Assembly (NCBI GenBank): GCA_030685235.1
Contig: MU839124.1
Coordinates: 62,001 to 126,000, forward strand
DNA: 64,000 nucleotides
Direction: 5' to 3'
Source of the DNA: Copromyces sp. CBS 386.78
Lineage: Eukaryota > Ascomycota > Sordariomycetes > Sordariales > Sordariaceae
The position numbers and the translations under genes were made by a program. Shown piece after piece: positions 22,650 through 33,374 of the stretch. Every line of letters begins with the position of its first letter. Positions within the stretch are counted from its first letter, which is position 1. Below the pieces are notes generated by a model, which had not been told where the DNA came from, searched no databases, and worked only from the letters and a program-made list of their open reading frames with translations.

Positions 22650-24680
22650 CCTGACTTGTGGCTCAACTAATAGCGTAGCGTTTCTCTCCAGCCGCATAGA
22701 CGCACTGCTACCACACAGAACTTCGGAATGGCGCCAAGCCCAACCAGAAGGGGTGGTCTGGCCCGTTTGGGTGGCTGATATGGGAACCGTAGATTGACTT
22801 GAAGCTTGCGGATGGGTATCGTGGCAGTGTAGGATCGGACTGCAGTCGAAGCGGATCTCTCGGTGTGCTGTACTGTATATGTCCGTGACTCCGTGTTATT
22901 CGTCGGTCGTTCGTATAAGCCACACCTTCAAGTCTATTAAGTCAATGTGCGATGTGGCACGGAAAAGGTCTCTGAGCTCCTGTTTTGGAAATGAGAAGTT
23001 GAAACCTCAAGACAATGATGAGATGCAAGATATTTCAATCGAGAAGAGAAAACCGGCCTGAGTTCGGTGTAGTTGGAAACCAAGAGAGCCCCGGATATCT
23101 CGGAACAGTGCGAAAATTGACGAGAACAGAAAGTAGCGCAAACCATGCAAGCTAGGAACGGTTGCTCTTTCCTCACAACCCCTCGACCATGACGATATTG
23201 CGGCTGAAATTGTAAAAGGGTGGGAGGTTGCTGGGATAGTTATACCAAGCCCGCAAAACATGGAAACAACCCAACAACCCTCGAGAAAATCGATCGAGAG
23301 CTGCAAATTCTGGGTGACAAGGATCCACCAAAACGTTGATGTTAGGCAGGTCGCGCAGCCCGGCAACCGAGCGCAACTTTGATTTCAAAGAACAGTACGG
23401 ACGAGGATCCTGGATCAGTGTTCGGCCTGGCGTAACATGATCACACCAAACACGAAGCAGGAAGACTTCACTTGCATGGTTCGTAAGCGTCGATGCTGGA
23501 CAATGGTAATGCCATGATACCTCGGCCCGTGACGGAATATATATCCAGCATTTTCGATGACGGTTGAGAGGAAAACCAGCACAAATTCTCCGATTCTCTG
23601 TTAGCTCAACCCAGCAAACGTTCCTGGGCGTTTTTCCCAAGTCGTGTACGAAATGACCAGTAAAAAATAAAATAGCCGTAAATGTGCCCAAAAACCGGTC
23701 CAATAAATGCTTTGCCCCACACCTTGGTTTCTGCCAATCAAACAATACCGTTCTCCTAAATTTACTGAGCATCACCACCTCTCCGATGGAGGCCAGTTTC
23801 TGCCACGAATTGACGGGACCATTTACGTATGGCCTGTGCCACCCGCCGTAAATGCATTTACAGAAACCATGTACTGGAGGCACTTTCTGATGTATCGGAC
23901 ACGTCCTAAAATAAAAGCGTTAGCAGGGAAGGCACCGGCAAGATGGTTCCTGTCACATGTGCCTGGAAAAGCGGAAACTTCAAAAGCGGGACCGTGTGCC
24001 CCCACCCGGACTTCGGTGGGGCTTCTGCTCCGTTTCGGCAACGGCCCCGCTCGGCCCGGATTCGGATGGCCCGTGCATGTTGCGTCAAGTACCACCAAAG
24101 TTACACAACACGTACTTGTAGTGTACAGCTGAGTTTACAGCGAGCAAATACAGCATGCCACAGTGACTTCTAGTGAGGGCGGCACCTACTGCATCGGTTG
24201 TCAAGTTGCCCTGTCATGCCATGATCTCAAGACGAGAGATACCTTATCTACTGGTAATGCTGAAGATATTGAACAAGAAGTCCTGAGGAAATATTGTGAC
24301 AAAGCCAAGTCGATAAAGAGGTACCTGCCAGGGCCAACGACATAACCGCCGAGCGCGTTGGGGATGCCAAGAACTCGGCGCATCCTCCGACGTAGACAAC
24401 AACATACTCGAGATTCCAGGAGACACTGATACAGCCCAGGTACACGACGAGGCGCCCTACTTGGACGGACCATTGCGGATACACAGACCATTCGAGCCTA
24501 CCTAGCGCCAACCACGACAAACCCGTCGAGGGAATCCGAGACCAATTGCTCACTAAGTCAAGAATCCCTGACGACGACCACGGCAACGACCGATCCATGT
24601 GACAGCCGACCACCGATACCAGACCAACTCCAAACACTACCTATTATTGACCTGCCATCATTGGATGGCCACACCATCAC
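22650..24680. other. 2.0 kb divergent intergenic region
   Basis: It lies between the 5' ends of the ceramidase (minus) and the TMF-like gene (plus), so it contains two promoters and leaders. A 236-codon minus-strand frame at 23173-23883 has no recognisable domain and no ATG near its open end. Around 23990-24060 there is a short GC-rich segment with local inverted repeats of unknown meaning. Confidence 0.4.
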
Positions 24681-27509
24681 ATGGCATCACCCGCTAAACA
24701 AGCCTCGTCAAGATGGGGCTCCTTCCTATCCCAGGCTGTCGCCGGAGTCGAGGCCAAACTAGACACCATTCTCGCCGATGACTATGATGATACTGCCCAG
24801 CAGAGCAAGGAGTCCAAACCAGCAGCAACTCCTCCGCCGGCAGCATCACCGGCAAAGGCCAGCCCAAGTATATGATGTTTCCAACTCAGACTTGTCCATC
24901 CACCCAGAGCGTATGGCTAACACTCCTTGCTACCCACAGCACCTTCAAGGACAGCCTCGACACGTACCAATGATCGCCTTCAAGAGCGGTTGGCAAGAGC
25001 CATGGCCGCCAAGGCCGCCGGCAAGAACATCGATCGAACGTCATCCTCTACACCAGCGAGCCCACGCCAGAGTTTGGATGCGCCAAGTCGAGCCTCGACC
25101 GACAGCGTGGATAGGCCGAATATCACAGCCAAGGACAGCCCAAAGGCCGTCTCATCGCCGCGCGCATCCCTAGACACGCCCAGGAAATCGCAAGATACAA
25201 CACAAGAGCCGCCAGTAGAATCAGGGAGCTCGGTGGACGGAACCAAGGAGGTGGAATCACAGCCTGTTTCTGAAAAAGCCGAAAGTGTAAGGGTATCGAC
25301 GGATCAGCCACGTCCAGAAAACACCGCTGAGGTTGAAACCCCGAAAACCGAAGCCAAGTTGGAGGCGCCTGCCGAGATAGTCGCCGAGACCGAACCCAAG
25401 AAGAGCGTCGAGGTCGCTGAGAAGGAACAACCAAATGGCCAGGACACAAAATCAGACGATACGCGACCGCAAAACCAAGACGAGATCCACGACTACATAG
25501 AGCGAATCGATGCTTTGGAGGCTAAGCTACAGTACCTTGCAAGGGAGGCATCTGCAGCGGCGCGCAGGGAGGCTTTGTCTGCACCCGCCGGCAGTGCTGA
25601 AAGGAAGCTTGCGGAGAAAGATCAACAAATAGCTCAGCTGATGGAAGAAGGAAAGAATCTGGCCAGCAACGAACAGAAACTGCGGACGATTCTGAAGAAC
25701 CTGCGGAAGAAACAAGCCGAAGACGAAAAGGAGATAGGAAACCTTAAGACAGCCAAGGAAAAGGCCGACAGGGAAATAGAGAACTTGCGCAAGCGTGCTC
25801 GACATTCAGACGAACTCGAAAAGAGCCAAAATGAGCTCCAGAGACGGTTGGATCAGTCGCAACGGGAGCTCAACAACTTGCGACCGGAAGTCAAGTCCAA
25901 GGATGCTATCATTGCCGAACTACGATCGCAACTCCAAAAGGCTACTGAACAGGCGGACGCCATGTCGGCCAAGGTCAACGACAAGGCAAGGGAACAGGAT
26001 CAGCGGCGGATAGCAGAATTGGAGGAATCCGTGGAAGCTCTCAAGATCGAGAAGAACTTGGTGGCCGATCGTGCCAAGACACAAACCGATGAGCTCCGAA
26101 AGGAAGCCGAAAGAGCCAGCGAGAAGGCAAAGGCTGTCGAATTGGAGCTGAAGGCCGAAGTCCAGGTGATGGAGAGCAAGCTGGAAGCTATGCGGACCCG
26201 CGCTGAAGAGGCATCCTCGGGCGTAACGGGAGACTCCCAAGCCAAGTTGCTTAGACAGGTGGAAACCCTGCAAAGTCAATACTCTATTGCGAGCGAGAAC
26301 TGGCAAGGGATCGAGACCACCCTTCGGTCGAGAATTGTAAATCTTGAGAAGGAGCGGGATGAAGCGCTGCAGCGGGAGTCGGATATGCGCAGAAAGGCTC
26401 GTGAAGCTGTAAGTTTTCCGTCGCCAAGTGGATTTGCCAATCACAATACTGACGATTTGTAGGCGCTTCGAGCAAGACGCAACGAGGAAGAGCTGGAAGA
26501 AGCCAAGACCAAGCTTACCAATCAGGAAGACGTTGAATCCCATCGCTCACAACTCGAGTCACTCAAGAAGCGCGCAGAAGAAGCCGAAGCGGCCCTAGCA
26601 CAGGCCCGTGCCGATTTCGAAAAACAGAAGCAGGCATGGGAGGCTGAAAGGGAAGTGATCAAAGAAGAAAGGCAAAGGGATCTCCAAGCACAAGGGAACC
26701 GCCCACGCTCCTGGTTAGAAGGTCTTCCTGGCGGTCCATTCCTGAAGAACGAGGGCAGCGGGCCTGGGTCACCCCAACTGTCAACAGCGCAAAGGACCTA
26801 CAGCACTGATTACCTAGGCATTCAAGGCCTCTCGAACAAGGTCCGCAAGGCATCAGCCCCGTCAAGCAACGGTGATGCTGCCGGAGCAATCGCTAGCCGC
26901 CGTCCCTCCGGCCAGCCAGGCCTGATCCGCACATCCGTTGCCTCTGGCAGCACCCAACCAGGAAGCAACTCCCTCTTCAGTCCCACCGCGGAGTCCATGC
27001 CTCCAGTCACACCCCTATCCGCGATTCACCCACCATCAGACGCCGGTGCCGCCCCAGAAATCCAGCACCCGCCCCGTGAACTCCACCGCTCCGACACCGG
27101 CTTCGACAGCATCGACTCTTCCTCCTCTCCACACAACGTAATGCAAGACATGGTTTCCGTGTCGACCATCGCCGCCGGCCCCTCGGTGCAGCTAGTCGAG
27201 CGCATGAGCGCCAAGATCCGCCAGCTTGAGAGCGAGAAGGTGACGGTGCGCGAGGAGCTGGCGCGCATCTCCAAGCAGCGGGACGAGGCGCGGGCGGAGA
27301 TTGTGGTGCTCATGGGCGAGGTGGAGAACCAGAAGAAGGCCGGTGAGAGGGTTGCCGAGCTGGAAAGGCAGGTGGCGGAGGTGAATGAACGGTATGAGAC
27401 AACGTTGGAGTTGTTGGGCGAGAAGAGCGAGGAGGTGGATGAGTTGAAGGCGGATGTGGCGGATTTGAAGGATATGTATAGGGATTTGGTGGAGAGAACT
27501 ATGAGATAA
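24681..27509 (+). CDS. SGM1: TMF/Sgm1-like Golgi coiled-coil protein
   Basis: Exons are 24681-24867, 24940-26408 and 26463-27509 (introns of 72 and 54 bp), giving 900 residues. The N-terminus, RWGSFLSQAVAGVEAKLD, is the amphipathic start typical of fungal TMF proteins, followed by TNDRLQERLARAMAAKAAGK. A long disordered Ser/Pro/Glu segment leads into coiled coils from about residue 246 to 650. A second disordered stretch (about 660-780) precedes the C-terminal coil (SVQLVERMSAKIRQLESEK to the end), which is the TMF TATA-binding/Rab6-binding region. In animals and yeast this family sits on the Golgi, binds Rab6/Ypt6 and captures vesicles. COG8 at 11756 is another Golgi tethering component in this window. 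The end MYRDLVERTMR matches the family's final conserved helix. Confidence 0.87.
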
Positions 27510-27856
27510 GTAGTGAAGGGAGAGGACGAGGTGGTAATTCTTGCATACACAGTAGATGTAGACTAGTTAAAATAGTTGGTAATGAAATGTGAGCTGATGT
27601 GTGGTTGAAAGACCGGGAATCAGGAGCTCATGGAGAGGTGAGTGGGAATCTGTTCAACGAAAGTCGGGGAATTTAATGTCAATATATCTTGATTTAGCCC
27701 AGGGTATTTTATTTATCTGTTTCTTGCCCCTTCCTCAGATTTCCTTCCTTTCTTCGATGCAATCAAAGTCAAAATCAACGCTCATATTCCTCATCATATC
27801 ATCTTCACCATACATACCTCCCCCTCCTCTCCCCGCCTGCACCCACGAACCAAACA
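27510..27856. other. Convergent intergenic region
   Basis: 347 bases between the TMF-like and NAS6 stop codons. It is pyrimidine-rich on the right side and contains no recognisable gene. Confidence 0.55.
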
Positions 27857-28737
27857 CTAAAGCTCAATCCCCTCCCGCTCCGCCTCCCTCTCAATAAACC
27901 TCCTCACATCCTTATCCGGCGCCAAATCCAACGCCAAACACCCATCCACATCCTTCCTATCCGTCGCCGCGCCCGCCTTCAACAACGCAACCGCCGCATC
28001 CCCATGTCCCTCCGCCACCGCATGATGCAGTGGCGTGTATCCCGCGCTATCAGCCGCATTAATCGGCGGCTTGTGTTCCAGCAAGAGATTGATCATCGGC
28101 ACGGACCCAATAGCCGCGGCACGGTGCAAGGGATACTGCCCCCGTTTGTCCTTGACGCGGGTGGAGGCAGGCTTGGGTTTGCATTCGGGTGAGAGGAGCT
28201 TGCGCGCGAGATCGATGTTGCTTTTGGAGGCGACGAAGTGCAGGGCTGTTTGGTTCTGATTGTTGGTCTGGTCGATGTCGGCGCCGCGCGAGAGGAGGAG
28301 GTCGATTATCGGGTCGCTGTCTTTGACGGAGGCGGCGATCATGAAGGGGGTCCAGCCCATGTCGTCTTCGGCATCGGGATCAAAACCCTTTTGGTTCACT
28401 AGCAGCTCGACCACTTCTTTGCGGTTGTAAGAGCAGGCCCAGTGGATGGGGAGACGGCCATCGTCGTCTTTGCGTTGGGCGAGCTTGGGGTTGGCCTAGG
28501 TGGGGTGTGTTAGTTATGTTGAAGTTATGGGTATTTTTGGAATGACATTTGACTTGCGTTGAGGAGAGATTCGACGACGGTTACTGCAGTGGTGGAAATG
28601 TCAGTATTCTCCGAGTTCGTGGCTAGCTCAATGAGTGTCCTCGACTGAGGTGCTCAGCTTGAGGTGTTCTGGAGCTTTCCATGCTCACCTTTACCCGCAC
28701 GGGCAGCAGCGTGAATCGCAAACTTGTCTTCTGCCAT
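27857..28737 (-). CDS. NAS6: 26S proteasome assembly chaperone, ankyrin-repeat (gankyrin/Nas6)
   Basis: Exons on the minus strand are 28737-28689, 28583-28558 and 28495-27857, giving 237 residues. Intron 1 is a 105 bp GT-AG intron. Intron 2 (28557-28496) begins GCAAGT and ends TAG. Only this GC-AG splice keeps the frame and gives VVESLLN-ANPKLAQRKDDDG, the expected ankyrin sequence; a GT donor two bases later would shift the frame. The protein is a stack of about seven ankyrin repeats, with motifs GRLPIHWACSYN, GWTPFMIAA, NQTALHFVAS, GQYPLHRAA and GYTPLHHAVAEGH. Nas6 binds the Rpt3 ATPase and guards assembly of the 19S regulatory particle base. The PRP46 gene diverges from it across a 474-base shared upstream region. 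Confidence 0.92.
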
Positions 28738-29211
28738 TTTGAATCTGTAGTGGATAATGGTTCAGTTTCTGGCGACAGGAGATCAAGAAGTATATCAAGT
28801 CGAGTTCTAGGACTTGTATGATATGGTGATGTTGTTGTTGCAAGAGTTGAACGTCATGTAGGTGATTGCCTTCCCCGGGAGCTTCGATGAGGTGTGTGTC
28901 CGAAAGAGGCACACCGTGTGAGCTTCATTGTCCCTGCCAAGACGCTAAATACGCTAAAATGTGGCCCAAGCTCCCTGAAGCCCAGACGTCAGCAAAAATT
29001 CCCAGCCACGTCCAGGCCGCGCCGGTGGCACTTATGGCACTGTATCACTTTCATCACTGCCTCTTCAACATTGGCATCAAGTCAACAACCACGAATTCGG
29101 ATTTCATCAGACGACCAACGACACATTCTCAGCCTCCCATCCGACCATTTTGCTACAGCATAAACGCACCACACCCAGACGACTAATCAATCCATCTTGA
29201 AATCCTTCAAC
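28738..29211. promoter_or_regulatory. Shared divergent promoter of NAS6 and PRP46
   Basis: 474 bases separate the two ATG codons on opposite strands, so both promoters must lie here. No specific element was identified. Confidence 0.5.
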
Positions 29212-30792
29212 ATGGCGGCCGAGCTTGCCAACAGCGCCGCCAATGGTCCTGGCACTGACGCCAACCCGCTCGAGATCATGATCCGCGACAACGCCAGGAA
29301 AACGAAACTCATCTACGCCGCCACAACCACGACCACAGACGCCTCTGGCATTTCTGGGAGAAAGCGCCTAAAACTCGACCCCGGGCTTGCGTCAGAAGAT
29401 CCCGACATCACCAAGACCGGCCTCTCTCTCCGTCTCCACGCCGAGTACAGCGACATCCAGACCCTCCCCGAAGCCATTGCCTCCAAGTTGCCAGCCGGCA
29501 AACCACGCAAAACGAAGGCCAAGCCCGCCATCGAAGAGGCTCCCTCGAAATCCGAAGAACACGCCCGCAAACTCATCGAGGGCATCCCGCCGAGCAAGTC
29601 CGTCGCCGGCGGCGCCAACTCGAATGCCCTGGTCCTCTCGCGCAGGAAGCCCGGCGCTGGCACGTCGTCAGCCAGACCAAATGCGCAACGAAACGAGCCA
29701 CAAGGAAACAGCCTGGCGCGGCGATCCGACGTGCTGGCACAGCCCAGGCCAGACTGGCACCCGCCTTGGAAGCTCCTCAAGGTGCTTTCGGGCCATTTGG
29801 GTTGGGTACGTGCCTTGGCAGTAGAACCGGACAACAAGTGGTTTGCCTCGGGCGCGGGCGATCGCACTATTAAGATCTGGGATTTGGCGTCGGGCGCCTT
29901 GAAGCTGACTCTCACTGGACATATTTCGACAGTTCGCGGGCTGGCTGTGTCGCCGAGACACCCATATTTGTTCTCGTGTGGTGAGGACAAGATGGTCAAG
30001 TGCTGGGATTTGGAAACGAACAAGGTTATTCGACATTATCACGGCCATCTGAGCGGTGTCTATACCCTTGCGCTACACCCTACGCTCGATGTTCTGGTAA
30101 CAGGTGGTCGCGACGGTGTGGCTCGTGTGTGGGATATGCGGACGAGAAGCAACATCCACGTTCTCTCTGGACACACGGGAACAGTAGCGGATCTTGTCTG
30201 CCAAGAGGCCGATCCTCAGGTTATCACAGCCAGTTTGGACTCGACTGTTCGCATGTGGGATTTGGCGGCCGGCAAGACGATGGGCGTCTTGACGCATCAC
30301 AAAAAGGGCGTCCGAGCGTTGACGACCCATCCAACCGAGTTCACGTTCGCGACGGGTAGCACGGGCAGCATCAAGCAGTGGAAGTGCCCTGAGGGTGCCT
30401 TTATGCAGAACTTTGAGGGACACAACGCCATCATCAACACGCTGTCTGTGAACGACCAGAACGTCATGTTCTCTGGTGGTGACAACGGTTCGATGAGCTT
30501 CTGGGATTGGAAATCTGGCCATCGCTTCCAGGCTCTGGATACGACTGCTCAGCCCGGTTCGCTTGATGCTGAGTCTGGTATCATGAGCTCGACCTTTGAT
30601 AAGTCTGGAGCTCGCTTGATTTGCGGTGAAGCGGACAAGACCAGTGAGTTTTACCCTGTCATCACACTTTTTCTTTTGAAGATGACGTTACTAACTGAAT
30701 GTCTAGTCAAAATCTGGGGCGAAGATCTTAGCGCGACACCAGAGTCGCATCCCCTCGAGTGGAAGCCGAGTTTTGCAAAGCGGAAGTTTTAA
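29212..30792 (+). CDS. PRP46: Pre-mRNA-splicing factor Prp46 (PLRG1), WD40 repeats
   Basis: Exons are 29212-30643 and 30707-30792, giving 505 residues. The 63 bp intron (GTGAGT donor, CTAAC branch-like motif, CTAG acceptor) is in frame and stop-free. Splicing restores KTIKIWGED, a normal WD40 strand. The first 180 residues are low-complexity with a conserved [13 protein letters not shown] segment. From about residue 183 ([18 protein letters not shown]) seven WD repeats follow, including [35 protein letters not shown] and MSFWDWKSG. Prp46/PLRG1 is a core member of the NineTeen complex (Prp19/CDC5) that activates the spliceosome. The start at 29212 is the first ATG; the open frame extends five codons upstream from a TTG. 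Confidence 0.95.
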   Translation: MAAELANSAANGPGTDANPLEIMIRDNARKTKLIYAATTTTTDASGISGRKRLKLDPGLASEDPDITKTGLSLRLHAEYSDIQTLPEAIASKLPAGKPRKTKAKPAIEEAPSKSEEHARKLIEGIPPSKSVAGGANSNALVLSRRKPGAGTSSARPNAQRNEPQGNSLARRSDVLAQPRPDWHPPWKLLKVLSGHLGWVRALAVEPDNKWFASGAGDRTIKIWDLASGALKLTLTGHISTVRGLAVSPRHPYLFSCGEDKMVKCWDLETNKVIRHYHGHLSGVYTLALHPTLDVLVTGGRDGVARVWDMRTRSNIHVLSGHTGTVADLVCQEADPQVITASLDSTVRMWDLAAGKTMGVLTHHKKGVRALTTHPTEFTFATGSTGSIKQWKCPEGAFMQNFEGHNAIINTLSVNDQNVMFSGGDNGSMSFWDWKSGHRFQALDTTAQPGSLDAESGIMSSTFDKSGARLICGEADKTSEFYPVITLFLLKMTLLTECLVKIWGEDLSATPESHPLEWKPSFAKRKF

Positions 30793-30999
30793 GCATCCGT
30801 GAACGGCGGGGAAAGCGGATTGCGTTATGTTATAAAATTGCAGCATTAGCTGGGCAGGCCACAGGAGTATAAATGGATAGACCGCCAACCTGGGATAACG
30901 AGTTAATCAACGAACCGAATTTAAACGTTACAACGAGGAGTGAAATAACAAACTTGCCATGTGCACATTCTAAACTAGGGTATCATTTACTATCGTCAT

Positions 31000-33374
31000 T
31001 CAGAGAAGCACACCCAGCGCTTTGATCTCAGGATCATCACGGAAAGCCAACCTGACCTCCTCATCCCCAACCGCCAGCCGGATCTTGCTCGGCCGCTCGG
31101 CCTTATGAGCCTCCAAGTTGATGACACCCGCACCCGTCAGATCGACCGCCGCAATGGAGAGTCCACTCGGTCGCATCTGCCTGGAATCGGGTTTGGATCT
31201 AGCCGCACCCATGATTCCATCCCCATAATCTGCCGCGCTCGCTCCAGCCGTTGCCATCAGAGCATTCAGCGGCCGACTATCGCCTCCAGTCGCTAGCTTG
31301 ATCATCCGCTGCATCTCCTCCAACACATCACCAAACGTGCTCTCCGCCAACCCAGTCCGCTGAGTGCGCAGCAGCAGCGCCGTAAGCAACAATCTCGACG
31401 CAAAGGGGAGGCCCCGCAGGTACTGCTGCAGCGGATTACTCGTAGCCTCGTTGATTGCCCTCCGCACCGTCTCGATCGTGACTCTCCCCGCAGACGACCC
31501 CTTCTTCTTCTTCGGGCTATCCTCCGCCGCGCCCTTCCTCTTACTCGGCGTTGGCGGCTCAGCATTAGCCTCAGCAACAACCTTTGCATCCGCCTCCGCC
31601 AACTCCACCGCCCGTCGACAAATATCCAGCGCCCGTCTCGCATCACCGCTCACAGCCGCCACTTTGCGCGCCGCAAACTGCACCGCGTCCGCATCGACAA
31701 TATCCCCCGGCACGCCCTCCAACCGGCTTTGCACGATCCGCATCAGCTGCTCATGGTTATACCCGGGGAACGTGATCCTCGTCAGGCCCAACCGACTGCT
31801 GATTTTATTGGAAAGCGTGCGCTCAGGCAAGTCCATCGTGTTGGCCACGGCCAGCACAATCAGCCGACTATGTCTCAGCCCGGGCCAGTTGAAGAAGTTG
31901 TACATGACGCCTTGGTTTTTCGTCACCAGCTGGTCCAGCTCGTCCATCAGCACCACGCACGGCACGCGGCGCGGGGACGGGTGGCTGAATTCGCGCTCTA
32001 GGAGGTCTAGTGCCTGAGAGGGGCTGACGCGTTGGCCCTTGAGGGCTTCCCACAAAAGGGAGTACGATTGGTGCGGGTCCGTTATCTTCATGCCGTTGAT
32101 TTCGACAAAGATGAAGTCATCCAGCTCGTCGGCGCGCACGGCCGCGTCCAGGTGCGAGACGACTTCCCGCACTGTTGCCGTTTTGCCCGTGCCCGGCGTA
32201 CCGGAGATGTAGATGCAGGTGCCGCTGCCGTCGGTGATGGCCGCTTCGAGGTGCGAGTACACGAGACTGAACTCGGCTTCGCGGCAGGGGAGCGAGGTCG
32301 GGACCGAGGCGACGTGCAGTTGCGTGCGGGCGAGTTGGTAGGGCGAGTTTTGGATGTGCATGGGCGAGAGAACGCGGGTGGCCAAGGGCGTGAATTCGAG
32401 GTGTTTCTTGATCATGATCTTGCGGTGAGACGTGGGCGTTACGGCGGCGCTGAGGGCGGCTTTGGTGCCTTTGCGTCGGCTGGTTGGGGTGGCGGCGTTG
32501 CTGCGGACTTTGAGTTTTCGGGGCGTGCGAGGGACTTTGGCAGCGGGTTCGGCGTCGGCTTCATCGTTGTCGGAGGCGTATTCTCGTTCGGGGGATTCGG
32601 CTTTCGGTTGTCGTTTCCTTCGGGAGGATTTGGTGCGTTTTTGGACGAAGTCGAGGAGAGAATCGAGGTCTTCCTTGCCCTTGTAGATATCTTCCCATTT
32701 GAACTCGTCGGTGTAGGTACATGTTCGCGTGTTGCAGCCTCGACGGCAGATGAAGACTTTGCCGAATTCCCTGGATTTTCGTGGGACTTTTCCGGTTGGG
32801 TACTGTTTCATAAATGCCTCTTGGGACAGGACTGTGGCCTTGCCGTTGATAGTGGTGAGGGCGTTGAAGTCGAAACTCGGTGTTATATAAAGCTCGTTCT
32901 GCACTTCAGAGTTAGCAATATGACTCACTGACTCTTGGAATGAAGGGTATCAGGGCACACCTCAACAAAATCTGTCCTCTTCTTCGGGCCATTACGAATC
33001 TCCTTCTCCGACGAGAACCACATAAATTTCGCCGACTTTTCGCCGTCATCCTCCAAGAACTCCGACGCGATCCCAACCCAGGCTTCATTAGAACCTTCAG
33101 CCTTGAGAAGCAACGTATCTCCCACGTAACAGTCGAAGTCCCCCATTTGCGCGCCGATGATCTTGCGTTCGGGTAGTATCGTCCGTTTTCGTTTCCTCGA
33201 CCCAGGTCCGCTTGCTGGTATAACCTCGTTTTCTCCTTCATCGTCCTCTCGGTCATAGATCCACTCCCACGGCAAATCATCCGTCCCTAGCTCATCATCC
33301 GAATCTTCTCTGGTTACGCCCGGGAGACGAAACTCTTGCGCTCGGGACGAACGCCGTCCGGGAGTGGCAGGCAT
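31000..33374 (-). CDS. ORC1: Origin recognition complex subunit 1 (BAH + AAA+ ATPase)
   Basis: Exons on the minus strand are 33374-32961 and 32898-31000 (62 bp intron, GTGTGC donor, GTGCAG acceptor), giving 770 residues. The N-terminal 138 residues plus the first part of exon 2 form a BAH domain (DCYVGDTLLLKAEG, WVGIASEFLED, FMWFSSEKEI, then NELYITPSFD). A Lys/Arg-rich linker follows. The AAA+ module has Walker A GTPGTGKT (about residue 373), Walker B VVLMDELDQL (about 455), sensor 1 in VLAVANTMDLPERTL, and sensor 2 near GDARRALDICRRA. A C-terminal winged-helix region follows with RLLLTALLLRTQRTG. ORC1 marks replication origins, binds ATP and loads the MCM helicase with Cdc6. The length is usual for a filamentous ascomycete ORC1. 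Confidence 0.95.

Noticed and set aside
23173..23883. 236-codon minus-strand open frame upstream of the ceramidase gene
   Set aside because: Its open end has no ATG, and I see no domain or plausible partner exons.
23990..24060. GC-rich local fold-back that might be an RNA or terminator
   Set aside because: The stem has a bulge and no conserved RNA pattern; chance is likely.
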